Origin: Halalkalibacter alkalisediminis | GTDB lineage: Bacteria; Bacillota; Bacilli; Bacillales; Bacillaceae_D | Length of the DNA stretch: 64,000 nt | Assembly (NCBI RefSeq): GCF_028610705.1 | Contig: NZ_JAQQWT010000011.1 | Location: 1-64,000 of the forward strand | Direction of reading: 5' to 3' | Part shown: piece after piece, positions 7,853 through 17,007 of the stretch | How the letters are laid out: every line of letters starts with the position of its first letter | How positions within the stretch are numbered: the stretch's first letter is position 1 | Notes under the pieces: generated by a model | What the model saw: the letters and a program-made list of their open reading frames with translations, nothing else | What the model was told of the DNA's origin: nothing | The model's database searches: none | Program-made: the position numbers and the translations under genes

Positions 7853-9094
7853 TTAAACGGTCACACTCGTATTTTGGTAAATATCTAGCGCAGCCTGAAC
7901 ACCCTCTCCTGTATTTACTTTCACCTTATGTCTAAGCAAAACTGCTTCTAGCGCGGCTAATGTAAGCAGGACATTTCGCTGCTGGCAACTATATCCCATC
8001 GTTCCAATTCTCCATATCTTTCCGTGCAATGGGCCAAATGAGCTGGCTATCTCGATACCAAATTCATCTAATAGCATCATTCGAACAGAGTCACCATCTA
8101 CCCCATCAGGAATGTTCACACACGTAACCGTTGGCAATTTAAATTGATGATCACCAAACAAAGAAAGCCCCATCGCTTCGATTCCCGCAACTAATGCTCT
8201 TTCATTTAGACGATGCCTTGCATAACGGACTTCTAAACCCTCTTCTAAAATAATTCGTAGTCCTTCATATAATCCATAGAGCATCGTTGTTGCTTCAGTA
8301 TGATGGTTTAATCTTGCCGGGCTCCAATAATCTTGCAATTGACTTAAGTCTAGGTAATTGCTTCGTATTCTTCTTTCACTTCCCGATAACGTAAGGCTAG
8401 GTGAGATAAGTCCTTTTTCAATCGATTTACGTTCTAATAAGATTTTCTCGATTCGGTTGTTATACGTTAATGGTGCCATTCCTGCAGGAACGGACAAACA
8501 TTTCTGTGTCCCTGTAATTAACCCGTCAATTTTCCAATCATCTGTTTTGACTTCAGTACCTGCAACTGTTGCAACTGCATCAACAATGAGTAGAACATCT
8601 AGTTCCCTGCATGCATAGCCGATTTCTTGTAACGGTTGCATCCTTCCAGTTGAAGTGTCACCATGAACCATCGCAAGTACTTTAGGCTGAACTTTCTTTA
8701 ATTCCTTAATGACATCTTCAGGATCAAATACACTCCCCCACTCACAACTCATCAGATAAACCTCAGCCCCACACCGCTCGGCAATTTCCGTTAGTAAGCC
8801 TCCAAAACGTCCAAAAGAAGGAATCAGAACTTTATCTTCTTCTTCAATCACACTGCATAACATCGCCTCAATCCCAGCTCTAGACGTTCCATCTACAGGG
8901 TATGCCCAGTGATTTTTTGTTTGTAGTACTTGGCGTAATTGGTTCATCGTTTCGTTCATTAAAGAGGTAAAGCTAGGATCAAATTGTCCAAGAATGGATG
9001 ATGACATCGTTTGTAAAACTCTTGGGTCAACCTCCACAGGTCCTGGTGTCATAATCGTTCTTGCAGGCACTTGTAATCGATTTACCAGCTGCAT
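7853..9094 (-). CDS. pucG: (S)-ureidoglycine-glyoxylate aminotransferase
   Basis: PLP-dependent class V aminotransferase of 413 residues, closely resembling PucG: TPGPVEVDPRVL near the N-terminus, the substrate-loop DGTSRAGIEA, the Asp-bearing LLIVDAVATVAG and the PLP lysine in TGTQKCLSVPAG. It transfers the amino group of ureidoglycine to glyoxylate, giving glycine and an oxalurate-type product, in the last part of allantoin breakdown. It is preceded by allantoate amidohydrolase, which supplies ureidoglycine. ATG at 9094 has GGGGGCG upstream. Confidence 0.92.
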   Translation of the reverse strand: MQLVNRLQVPARTIMTPGPVEVDPRVLQTMSSSILGQFDPSFTSLMNETMNQLRQVLQTKNHWAYPVDGTSRAGIEAMLCSVIEEEDKVLIPSFGRFGGLLTEIAERCGAEVYLMSCEWGSVFDPEDVIKELKKVQPKVLAMVHGDTSTGRMQPLQEIGYACRELDVLLIVDAVATVAGTEVKTDDWKIDGLITGTQKCLSVPAGMAPLTYNNRIEKILLERKSIEKGLISPSLTLSGSERRIRSNYLDLSQLQDYWSPARLNHHTEATTMLYGLYEGLRIILEEGLEVRYARHRLNERALVAGIEAMGLSLFGDHQFKLPTVTCVNIPDGVDGDSVRMMLLDEFGIEIASSFGPLHGKIWRIGTMGYSCQQRNVLLTLAALEAVLLRHKVKVNTGEGVQAALDIYQNTSVTV

Positions 9095-9115
9095 CTATAC
9101 GCCCCCATCGCTTCA

Positions 9116-10360
9116 TTATTTAGCTAGTTTTACTAACGTATTTAGTAAAACCTGCGTTCCAATCATACAATCTTCTTTTTCTGTCCATTCCTTAGGATTA
9201 TGACTCAGACCATCTATCGAACGAACAAAGATCATGCCCATTTTTGTCAATTTCGTCATTATTAAAGAATCATGCCCTGCCCCACATTGTAATTTCATCG
9301 TTGGCACTTGCAGTTCAGCGCAACTTTCCTCAATGAGTCGGGCAATCTCTTTTGAACAAGATGTTGGATCTACTTCTTTCTTCAATTCAACATTAACTGT
9401 AAGATTCCTCTTCTCACAAATTCCCGAAATAGATTGATGCAATTCCTTCACCATGTTTGCACGAAGCTCTATATTAACATGTCTTAAATCTATCGAGAGA
9501 GTGGATTTCCCTGGGATAATATTCACCCCGCCTGGCTCGATATGGACCTTACCAACCGTACCAACACCACCATGCTTCTTCGCCGTTTTTTCCACTTCTA
9601 TCATGAGCTCGGCCATAGCAAGACCAGCGTCTCTTCTCATATTCATCGGAGTCGCTCCTGCATGATCCGGATGTCCTTGAAACTGAACCTCCATCCAAAT
9701 AGGCCCTTGAATGTCTGTAACAACGCCCACTGACAACTGGTGATCCTCGAGCACTCTTCCTTGCTCTATGTGCATTTCAATATAGGCTTTTACTTCTTCT
9801 TCACTTCTTTGTGCTAATTTATAATTCGCCGGATCTAAGTGTGCTTGTTTAAAGGCCTCAGCATAGGTGATTCCATTTTCATCTTTCAACTCAAACGTGT
9901 CTTCTTCTAAGCAACCAACCATTGCTTTACTGCCAATATACCCAGTACCAAAACGCGTCCCTTCTTCATCCGTAAATGAAATCACTTCAATGGAATGAGT
10001 TAACTTCAGTCCAGATTCTATGATTGAGCGAACCGCCTCTATTGCCCCCAAAACCCCAAGAGCACCATCAAACTTTCCTCCTTGAATGACAGTGTCAACA
10101 TGAGAACCCGTTATTACTACAGGAGCAAGTGGATCCGTCCCTACTAACTTACCGATAACGTTACCTACAGAATCAACTCGGACTTCTAATCCAGCTTCTC
10201 TCATGACGTCCATCGTATATTGTCTCGCTTTTAAGTCTTCTAAGCTAAGCGATAGCCGTGTGACTCCTTCTTCAGGCCTATTCGGATTAGATCCTATTTC
10301 ACCTAACTCCATTAACGTTTTCCATAATCGTTGATGATTAATCTGATGTGTAGCGATCAA
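9116..10360 (-). CDS. allC: Allantoate amidohydrolase
   Basis: M20-family metallo-amidohydrolase of about 414 residues, equivalent to PucF/AllC. Metal-binding motifs are visible: GSHVDTVIQGGKFDGALG, SFTDEEGTRFG, EMHIEQGRVLE and the C-terminal GAGHDSLIM. It hydrolyses allantoate to ureidoglycine, ammonia and CO2. Start choice: GTG at 10369 is only one base from the GGAGG, so TTG at 10360, about 10 bases downstream of it, is more likely. It heads the operon running to the FAH gene. A promoter should lie in 10361-10580, but I could not fix one. Confidence 0.9.
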   Translation of the reverse strand: MIATHQINHQRLWKTLMELGEIGSNPNRPEEGVTRLSLSLEDLKARQYTMDVMREAGLEVRVDSVGNVIGKLVGTDPLAPVVITGSHVDTVIQGGKFDGALGVLGAIEAVRSIIESGLKLTHSIEVISFTDEEGTRFGTGYIGSKAMVGCLEEDTFELKDENGITYAEAFKQAHLDPANYKLAQRSEEEVKAYIEMHIEQGRVLEDHQLSVGVVTDIQGPIWMEVQFQGHPDHAGATPMNMRRDAGLAMAELMIEVEKTAKKHGGVGTVGKVHIEPGGVNIIPGKSTLSIDLRHVNIELRANMVKELHQSISGICEKRNLTVNVELKKEVDPTSCSKEIARLIEESCAELQVPTMKLQCGAGHDSLIMTKLTKMGMIFVRSIDGLSHNPKEWTEKEDCMIGTQVLLNTLVKLAK

Positions 10361-10583
10361 ACTCGTCACTCCTCCCTAAAACAGACTCTTTTTCATTTTT
10401 TACTATTGTAGGTAATTGAACATGAATAGTCATTATTCAAACTAGCTAATAACCATAACAAGGATTATATATGTTAACTAAAACAAAAGCCTATTTTTAT
10501 GAAGCCACACAAATAAATAGTGATAACGCCGTTCTCCTATGTTAGAAAATTTCCCTTTTATCTTAAACAAACGATTGTTTAAC

Positions 10584-10610
10584 AAAAAAGGTCAACCAAA
10601 TGGTTGACCT
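10584..10610 (-). terminator. Terminator of uraD-uraH-lipoprotein transcript
   Basis: AGGTCAACC (10589-10597) pairs with GGTTGACCT (10602-10610) around an AAAT loop, and the minus strand runs into TTTTTT at 10588-10583. It separates the upstream three-gene unit from the allC operon. Confidence 0.85.
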
Positions 10611-10618
10611 GTCAGTTC

Positions 10619-11626
10619 CTAATGTGCTGGTAAAAATTCGGTTGTGAAGATCTCATTGGCGTCAAAATCTTCTTCTAGTAAACCTAGTTCTAATAATTGA
10701 GAAATGAGTAATGCCCAACGTTCCTCAGTCATATAACCAAATCCATGTTCAGCCGCATCCCCACCATACACAAATTCTTTTTGTGCATCCGTTTCAAACT
10801 CAAGATCTTCAACAGCTAAGTTAGGGTTCACTTCGTGTATAATCTCGTTGATCTCATAAGGTGATTCTTCATAGTAATTCCACCCCTCAACAAATGAAGT
10901 CACAAAACGTTGAACCACTTCTTTGTTTTCAGCAATATAGTCCTTTGTCGTAAACAAAACAACGTTATATGGATCAAAACCTGATTCTGACACTAAGATT
11001 GTCTCTGTCTTAATACCTTCTTTGTCTAAGAAGAACGGTTCTGACGTTACAAACGCCTGACTAACAGACTCAAGATCCTCAATGAAATTCACATGTTGAC
11101 CTGTATAACCAAGCTCCGTTACCCCACTCAAGTCATATTTGCTATTTAAGTAATCCCAATATGGAATTCCAGGTTGAATAAAGGCTGTTCTTCCATTTAG
11201 TTCTTCAAAGTCACTAATTGCTTCTCCTTCATGAAACATTAAGGCTGCTGGACTATTTTGCATAGTAGCAGCAAGTGTGACAAGTTCAATCCCTTCATTT
11301 CTTGCAATAACAATTTGATCAGCATGCGCTAATCCAAAATCCGCATTACCTGAAGCGACAATTTGAATGGAGGACACTTGTGGTCCACCTGCTTCAATCT
11401 GCACGTTTAAGTCATGATTCGTAAATAACTCTTGTTCTTGCGCTGCAAACACACCACCATGCTGACTCTTTGGAAACCAATTTAATACAAGCTTCACATC
11501 ATCACTTGTCTCCTCTACATCAGTTGACTCACCATCTGTTTCTTCTCCCCCACATGCAGCAAGCATTAAAACAAGTGCAGAACTGACAATGCCCTTCCCT
11601 ATTTTCCTCATAAAATCTTTTTTCAT
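10619..11626 (-). CDS. NMT1/SsuA-type ABC substrate-binding lipoprotein, orphan
   Basis: Lipoprotein of 335 residues with lipobox LMLAAC (Cys 25) and an NMT1/THI5-like fold (motifs KLVLNWFPKSQHGG, VASGNADFGLAHADQIVIARNEG, GRTAFIQPGIPYWDYL). Relatives bind pyrimidine precursors, sulfonates, riboflavin and similar small aromatics. It follows uraH by 29 bases and is the last gene before a terminator, so it is expressed with uric acid-pathway enzymes. No ABC ATPase or permease lies nearby. A purine or ureide ligand is likely from context only. Confidence 0.87.
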   Translation of the reverse strand: MKKDFMRKIGKGIVSSALVLMLAACGGEETDGESTDVEETSDDVKLVLNWFPKSQHGGVFAAQEQELFTNHDLNVQIEAGGPQVSSIQIVASGNADFGLAHADQIVIARNEGIELVTLAATMQNSPAALMFHEGEAISDFEELNGRTAFIQPGIPYWDYLNSKYDLSGVTELGYTGQHVNFIEDLESVSQAFVTSEPFFLDKEGIKTETILVSESGFDPYNVVLFTTKDYIAENKEVVQRFVTSFVEGWNYYEESPYEINEIIHEVNPNLAVEDLEFETDAQKEFVYGGDAAEHGFGYMTEERWALLISQLLELGLLEEDFDANEIFTTEFLPAH

Positions 11627-11655
11627 TTCGACCCCACTCCTACTTTTATATTTTA

Positions 11656-12012
11656 TTAGCTTCCTCGATATGTGCTGTAACCACCTGGTGCAATTAGTAA
11701 AGGTACATGATAATGCTCTTGATCATTAGAGATCGTAAATTGAATGGGGACCACATTTAAAAAGGAAGCCCATTCCTTTTGTTCCGTTACACGAAAGTAG
11801 TCCCCTATATGAAATTGCAGTTGATAGACTCCCATTTTCATCGTTTCTCCTTCTAACAAGGGGCTATCTACTCTTCCATCTTGATTCGTTTTGCTTTCTA
11901 TTCGCTTTTCCAACTGGTTAGACGCATTAAACGCCCAAAGTTCTATATGAACATCACGAGCGGGCTTACCTGTACTTATGTCTAGTACATGGGTTGTTAA
12001 TCGACCTGACAT
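11656..12012 (-). CDS. uraH: 5-hydroxyisourate hydrolase
   Basis: Transthyretin-like HIU hydrolase (PucM family), 118 residues. It has the N-terminal LTTHVLDISTGKPA, the central RVTEQ-like region and the C-terminal signature YSTYRGS. It converts 5-hydroxyisourate, the direct product of urate oxidation, to OHCU. ATG at 12012 was chosen over an upstream in-frame ATG because AAGGAAGG precedes it and homology starts there. It sits directly downstream of uraD, which acts on its product. Confidence 0.93.
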   Translation of the reverse strand: MSGRLTTHVLDISTGKPARDVHIELWAFNASNQLEKRIESKTNQDGRVDSPLLEGETMKMGVYQLQFHIGDYFRVTEQKEWASFLNVVPIQFTISNDQEHYHVPLLIAPGGYSTYRGS

Positions 12013-12071
12013 GTTTATCCCTTCCTTTAATTCCCTATCTTTCAACCTATTTAAGGTCCATAAAAGATAGA

Positions 12072-12587
12072 TTAATGTGTTTTTACTTGCTCATCAATTT
12101 TATCCCACAACCTGAATTTGGCTATTTTACTTACCTCTTTTAAAGCTGTTTTAAATTCTAGATCATATCTATTTTCAACTCTTTGTTCCATACAAGCTTT
12201 GATTTTGGTTTTATTTTGTCCTTTAACCGCCATGATAAAAGGAAAGCTAAATTTTTCAATATAACGCTGATTCATAGAAGAGAACTCTTTATACTCTTCT
12301 TCAGTCAATTGACTTAAACCCGCATTCATCTGTTCATTTTGGGATGACTCTGAAATCTCAAGCTTGGTACCTAAGTCTGGGTGCGCTCTTAACAAAGAAA
12401 GCTTCAACGAGTCCTCTGCCTCATACATCTTTTGTATCATTACCTCGTACATCCTTGCTAAATTAGAGAATGGATGCAACTCCCATGAATGCTCTGCCAC
12501 CCAGGGAGAATGTTCAAATACAGACCCCACCGAATCAACAAACTCTTGTTTACTCATTGTATTTACATCTTTCATTGTTAGATTCAT
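12072..12587 (-). CDS. uraD: OHCU decarboxylase, stand-alone
   Basis: 2-oxo-4-hydroxy-4-carboxy-5-ureidoimidazoline decarboxylase, about 171 residues. Conserved features include FVDSVGSVFEHSPWVAE, the catalytic-His segment LRAHPDLGTK, and FPFIMAVKGQ. It yields S-allantoin. In B. subtilis this domain is fused to uricase in PucL; here it is free and no uricase domain follows. ATG 12587 with AGGTGG 5 bases upstream is more likely than GTG 12596. It is the first gene of the uraD-uraH-lipoprotein unit and diverges from pucR. Confidence 0.92.
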   Translation of the reverse strand: MNLTMKDVNTMSKQEFVDSVGSVFEHSPWVAEHSWELHPFSNLARMYEVMIQKMYEAEDSLKLSLLRAHPDLGTKLEISESSQNEQMNAGLSQLTEEEYKEFSSMNQRYIEKFSFPFIMAVKGQNKTKIKACMEQRVENRYDLEFKTALKEVSKIAKFRLWDKIDEQVKTH

Positions 12588-12800
12588 ATGAACCACCTAC
12601 CTTCTCTCATTTACATGTCTGTTATCTTGTTCTGATAATCACATCATAAGATTAAGCCACTTAGCAGTCATTGTTCGCATTACACAAAAGAAAAAGCAAA
12701 CATTAGTTAATTAGACTAACTAGTGTTAAAACGGCGCTCAGACCAGACATTTTAATGTCCGACAATCGTGATATAAATTTGTTAAAACTAGTTGTACGCA

Positions 12801-12828
12801 TTGGTTACGGTAGTGAAATTTTAACCAA
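12801..12828. promoter_or_regulatory. Paired PucR-box-like motifs in the uraD/pucR divergent region
   Basis: TTGGTTA (12801-12807) and its complement TTAACCAA (12821-12828) form an inverted pair between divergent uraD and pucR. The minus-strand copy extends to TTTGTTTGGTTAA, which matches the B. subtilis PucR box WWWCNTTGGTTAA (as I recall it) at all but one position. Binding by the adjacent PucR is inferred. The remainder of 12588-13047 holds AT-rich promoter sequence without another clear feature. Confidence 0.55.
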
Positions 12829-13047
12829 ACAAAGATTGTAAGATTAATTGACTTATTATTTAACTTTTAAGGAGGATCCCTTAGCTTTATGATTCATTCA
12901 AATGACTTGTAGCCTCTTCTTATATTTTGTACGAATTAACTAAAGATTTGATAATTGCCGTTACATTTTCTTACAAAAAAGTTACAGAGTCCTGTTTTTT
13001 CTTGTACATTTGTCACAAGACAATTAGACGCTGCTAGAGGAGTGAGG

Positions 13048-14724
13048 ATGTTGAGATTACTTGAGATTTTAGAACTGCCTACATTTAAAGATGCAGTTAT
13101 CGTAGCTGGAAAAGGTGGTCTAACAAATAACGTACAGTCCGTTAACCTAATGGATGCTCCCGATATTATTCATTATTTAAATAATGAACAGCTACTACTT
13201 ACAACGGCCTATTCAATTAAAAATACACCACATGCCCTTATGAAACTCGTTAAGCAAATGGCTGAACAAGGTTGCGCAGGATTAGGGCTGAAGACAAAAC
13301 GTTTTATAAATGAAATCCCAGAGAATGTCCTTCAAAAAGCAAACGAGTTAAATTTCCCAATCTTTGAGATTCCTCTAGATTATTCTTTAGGCGAAATGTT
13401 GAATGAAGCGTTAGGCTGCATTTTAAAAGAACGAACACATGAGTTGAATTACGCACTGAACATCCATAGAGAATTTACGAATATTGTGATCTCAGGGGGT
13501 GGCTTTTCTAATATTATTGAAAGCTTAGCCTCTATTTTAAAACTTCCAGTTATTCTATTAAATTATCGTCTGGATATCATGGCTTACTCTCATGATATAG
13601 ACAAAGAAGCTTTCTTTGAGATTTATTGGTACATTCATGAGAAAATCCACCACGAGGACCTAGACACTTACAAAGTATTAACTTTACCACGGGAAGGAAA
13701 GGGTAATGAATTCACAGAGTTCTCGATTTACCCGATTAACACGACTAATCAACAAAAAGGCTACATTATCCTACTTGGATCAACGTTAGCAAATGTATCT
13801 CCTTTCACACTAGCTGTAGAGCAAGCCGCCAACGTGATCTCGTTTGAATTCATGAAACTTCATGCACTTGAGCAACATTCAAGACGATTAAAAAATGAAT
13901 TTTTTACGGATTTAGTAGACGGAGTTATTCCAAGTGAAGAAGAGATTATCAATCGAGGTAAATCCTTTCATCTAAACAAAGCCCTTCAATACATTTGTAT
14001 AACGTGTAAAGTCGATGACTCTTCTGATTTCTACCAAGATACGCATCCACTACAAACAGAAAAAGAAATAAACCTAAGAAGAGATCGAATATATGAAATG
14101 CTAGAATCGATTTTAACCAAACAATTTGAAAGCTCAAATGTCTTTACAAAGGGTGACCTATTCACCATTTTAATTGGGTTTGATTTTTATAACGAGGCAA
14201 TGGAGCAAACGGTCTTAGAAGCAGTTACAGAACTCCAAACAGACTTATACCATTCAATTGACTGTCCTCTCTCTTTCGGAATAAGTAATTATACGGAAAG
14301 CCTTAAGGAAATCCCTACCTCTTTCCAAGAAGCAGTTGATGCCTTAAGAGCTGGATATCGTGAGAATAAAAAACGGTTTATCAAAACGTATCGCATAAAG
14401 GAATTAGCCGAGATTTTCAAAACCATTCCCACTCAAAAATTAAAAGAGTTTTATAAGTCTACTTTAAGAGATTTAGCTTATCCAAAAGATAAAGAAAAAG
14501 AAGATCTCGTCCAAACTCTTTCTGTTTTTCTAAACAACAACTGTCAAATCTCAGAAACGTCAAAGCTTTTATTTATTCATCGAAATACAGTTATTTACCG
14601 CATCAAAAAATGTGAAGAGCTTCTTGGAATTGAACTAAAGGGGTCTGACGAAACCCTTAGACTTCGAATTGCTTTATTTATACGTTCTTTTTTCAATAAT
14701 CGTATCGAAAAACAAACCCTTTAA
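13048..14724 (+). CDS. pucR: PucR-family purine catabolism regulator
   Basis: Transcription factor of about 558 residues. The N-terminal PucR domain (residues 1-125, starting MLRLLEILELPTFKDAVIVAG) is followed by a central GGDEF-like sensory region and a C-terminal PucR-type helix-turn-helix (FLNNNCQISETSKLLFIHRNTVIYRIKKCEELLG in outline). ATG at 13048 was chosen over a start about 90 bases upstream because AGAGGAG lies close before it and homology begins there. In Bacillus PucR induces puc genes in response to allantoin-type effectors. It is divergent from uraD and convergent with pucB. Confidence 0.93.
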   Translation: MLRLLEILELPTFKDAVIVAGKGGLTNNVQSVNLMDAPDIIHYLNNEQLLLTTAYSIKNTPHALMKLVKQMAEQGCAGLGLKTKRFINEIPENVLQKANELNFPIFEIPLDYSLGEMLNEALGCILKERTHELNYALNIHREFTNIVISGGGFSNIIESLASILKLPVILLNYRLDIMAYSHDIDKEAFFEIYWYIHEKIHHEDLDTYKVLTLPREGKGNEFTEFSIYPINTTNQQKGYIILLGSTLANVSPFTLAVEQAANVISFEFMKLHALEQHSRRLKNEFFTDLVDGVIPSEEEIINRGKSFHLNKALQYICITCKVDDSSDFYQDTHPLQTEKEINLRRDRIYEMLESILTKQFESSNVFTKGDLFTILIGFDFYNEAMEQTVLEAVTELQTDLYHSIDCPLSFGISNYTESLKEIPTSFQEAVDALRAGYRENKKRFIKTYRIKELAEIFKTIPTQKLKEFYKSTLRDLAYPKDKEKEDLVQTLSVFLNNNCQISETSKLLFIHRNTVIYRIKKCEELLGIELKGSDETLRLRIALFIRSFFNNRIEKQTL

Positions 14725-14771
14725 AAAAGAGGCTACTAGAAAAGGTAAATGTTCGCCTTGTTAGTAGCCTC
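14722..14771. terminator. Convergent terminator pucR / pucB
   Basis: GAGGCTACTA (14729-14738) pairs with TAGTAGCCTC (14762-14771). On the minus strand a T6 run follows, and the right arm overlaps the pucB stop. It can end the pucCDEAB transcript; the plus-strand side has a weaker T tract. Confidence 0.75.
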
Positions 14772-15408
14772 CATAACTGACTCGCTTTAACCGCTCTACC
14801 TTCCTAAGGGCTTCCAAGTAATCTGCAGGTGTATCAATATCAAACAAAATACCTGGGTCCTCTATTAAAATCGCTTCTTTTTTTGTTGATTTAAACAACG
14901 ACCTGCCTCCCTCATCACCTACAACTGTTGAAAAGTCACATTTTCTAAAGTTCCCGATGAAAATAGGATGACCCGGTAAATCATGATGGTAAGGACGAAT
15001 GACAAATGGAGAGCCATCCACTTGCATCATTTTATTTCCTTTTTTCAATAGAGTTTCTATCGTTATTTCTTTGATAAACGGTTGGTCCCCTAGAAAAAAC
15101 ATCGCTGAGTTAACACTAGGTAGCACATTACGAATGGCGGTTAAGAAAGAAGTACTCTGTCCAAGCCGGTATTGGTGATTGAAGAGGTAATATAAATGTT
15201 TTGTGTGTTTTTTGGGTATGCTTTTTCTAATTTTTTCAGCTTCATGACCAAGTACAACGATAATTTGATCAAATTTTTGTTTAAGTAATTGGTCGATGAC
15301 ATGCTCGAGAATACACTTATCTCCTAGCTTTAATAGTTGCTTCGTCTGTCCCATCCGTGTAGATTGACCAGCTGCTAGTATAACGGCACTTATTTTTTGT
15401 TTCTCCAT
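14761..15408 (-). CDS. pucB: Molybdenum cofactor nucleotidyltransferase, XDH maturation
   Basis: MobA/MocA-like nucleotidyltransferase of 215 residues. The N-terminal signature AVILAAGQSTRMGQTKQLL and the metal-binding region FFLGDQPFI are present. PucB is needed to make active xanthine dehydrogenase, probably by building the dinucleotide (cytosine) form of the molybdenum cofactor. It is the last gene of the xdh operon, 14 bases after pucA. Confidence 0.88.
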   Translation of the reverse strand: MEKQKISAVILAAGQSTRMGQTKQLLKLGDKCILEHVIDQLLKQKFDQIIVVLGHEAEKIRKSIPKKHTKHLYYLFNHQYRLGQSTSFLTAIRNVLPSVNSAMFFLGDQPFIKEITIETLLKKGNKMMQVDGSPFVIRPYHHDLPGHPIFIGNFRKCDFSTVVGDEGGRSLFKSTKKEAILIEDPGILFDIDTPADYLEALRKVERLKRVSYGGY

Positions 15409-15422
15409 TTACTCACACCCTA

Positions 15423-16484
15423 TTAAACAGCTTCTGATTTCACTCTTTTCCTCTTCTTATTCAGCGCTCTCTGCCGATTTCGAACTTGAATTAACTCCGC
15501 TAAGATACTAACACTAATTTCTTCTGCTCCTTCAGCATCAATATCCACTCCAATAGGAGAATGAAACCATTCAGGCACTTTTTTGGGGAAAAGCAATCTT
15601 TCTGTTCTTCGTTTAGGTCCTAAGACACCTAGATATTTCGGTTTGTTTTCTGAAAAATAGGTAACTAGCTGTTGGTCTCTTGTAAAACTGTGAGTCATAA
15701 TCAACACATAGCTATTCACCTCAACCTGATTATCGTCTAGAAACCTTTCAGGATGCTCATTAACTAACCATGCGGCATCAGGAAAGTTGACCGCATTACA
15801 CCTACTCTCCCTTGGATCAATGACAACAGGTAAAAAGTCAAATTCAGCCGCTCTTCTAACAATTGGTTCAACATCAGGACCTGCACCAAATATGAATAAT
15901 TTCTCTTTAGCTTCAAAAAGCTCCATTATAAAGGATGATTGATATTCATCAACATATCGAATTGCTACAGATTGATTATTTAATTTAAATTCACGAATAT
16001 ATTTTTCCATCGATGAGAGATCTACCAGATTACTTGAATCAACCCAGTTTCCTTCCATCGTAATAAATAGACGAACAGCCGCAAATTCACCCGTCATCCC
16101 TCGTATTGAAATCACATCATGCCCATTCTCTAGTTCACTCATAATCTCTAAAAATATAGACTGCCATTGAAAAGGCTCAAGTAGCACAGTAATTCTCCCA
16201 TTACAGCCCGCCCCCTGGCCCCAGCCCATATCATCCTCTGACTGCAAATCATACGTTATTGTTTTCGAGATCTGATGCGTTTTTACTTCTTCTGCTTGAA
16301 TCTTTAAGTCTTCTTCCAGACAACCACCACTTATGAGTCCATGTTGAGAGCCATCCTGTAAAAAGAGCATCTTAGCCCCTTCATGGCGATAACTAGAACC
16401 TATAACCTCAATCACTGTCGCTATTACTCCAGAGCTCTTTTGATTACTTTTTAATATCTTAAGGTAGTTATAAAACTCTCTCAT
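15423..16484 (-). CDS. pucA: XdhC/CoxF-family xanthine dehydrogenase accessory protein
   Basis: XdhC-type maturation factor of 353 residues. The N-terminal XdhC/CoxI domain shows GSSYRHEGAKM and the Cys-containing SGGCLEEDL; the C-terminal Rossmann domain shows LFIFGAGPDVEPI and VLIMTHSF. It helps insert and sulfurate the molybdenum cofactor. ATG 16484 is preceded by AAAGGAGAAA; an upstream extension would overlap pucE and lacks a site. Confidence 0.9.
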   Translation of the reverse strand: MREFYNYLKILKSNQKSSGVIATVIEVIGSSYRHEGAKMLFLQDGSQHGLISGGCLEEDLKIQAEEVKTHQISKTITYDLQSEDDMGWGQGAGCNGRITVLLEPFQWQSIFLEIMSELENGHDVISIRGMTGEFAAVRLFITMEGNWVDSSNLVDLSSMEKYIREFKLNNQSVAIRYVDEYQSSFIMELFEAKEKLFIFGAGPDVEPIVRRAAEFDFLPVVIDPRESRCNAVNFPDAAWLVNEHPERFLDDNQVEVNSYVLIMTHSFTRDQQLVTYFSENKPKYLGVLGPKRRTERLLFPKKVPEWFHSPIGVDIDAEGAEEISVSILAELIQVRNRQRALNKKRKRVKSEAV

Positions 16485-16510
16485 GATACTTTTCTCCTTT
16501 CCTTTAACAG

Positions 16511-16996
16511 TTAAGTTGTCAAGCGTCTTAATACTCGGTAAATGCCACCGTACCCTGTACAACGGCAGAGGTTTCCAGATACCCCCTCTTTTAATTCTTC
16601 AAAACTTGAGTTTGGATTTTCTTCTAGTAGCGCTTTTAAGGAGACGACCATTCCTGGTGTACAGTAACCACATTGAAAGCCACCCTCCTCCAAGAAAGCT
16701 TGCTGAATCGGGTCTATTTTCTCTTCACTTATTCCTTCAATCGTAGTCACTTTTTTCCCCTCACACTGATAGGCCATCGTTAAGCAGGAATTGTGTTGCT
16801 TACCATTAATTAAAACCATACAAGCCCCACACCTTCCCACTTCACAGGATACTTTTGTTCCCGTCAAATCCATATCGGTTCGGATAATATCTATTAACCG
16901 CCGTGAAGGATCCACCTCTACATTTATCGAATTTCCATTTAACTCCATCGATAAAAGAAACTTAGAGGCCTCTTGAACATTGCTTTTTTCGTTCAT
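16511..16996 (-). CDS. pucE: Xanthine dehydrogenase 2Fe-2S subunit
   Basis: Iron-sulfur subunit of 161 residues. The plant-type ferredoxin domain has CEVGRCGACMV and a later Cys; the helical domain has FQCGYCTPGM and NLCRCTGYGG, giving the two 2Fe-2S clusters. It passes electrons from the Mo subunit to the FAD subunit. ATG 16996 has GGGGAGAA upstream, 11 bases after the pucD stop. Confidence 0.94.
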   Translation of the reverse strand: MNEKSNVQEASKFLLSMELNGNSINVEVDPSRRLIDIIRTDMDLTGTKVSCEVGRCGACMVLINGKQHNSCLTMAYQCEGKKVTTIEGISEEKIDPIQQAFLEEGGFQCGYCTPGMVVSLKALLEENPNSSFEELKEGVSGNLCRCTGYGGIYRVLRRLTT

Positions 16997-17007
16997 GATC
17001 TTCTCCC

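Noticed and set aside
10430-10510. Additional PucR box upstream of allC (around TAACCATAACAAGG)
   Set aside because: Only a loose partial match to the box, no better than expected in AT-rich DNA.
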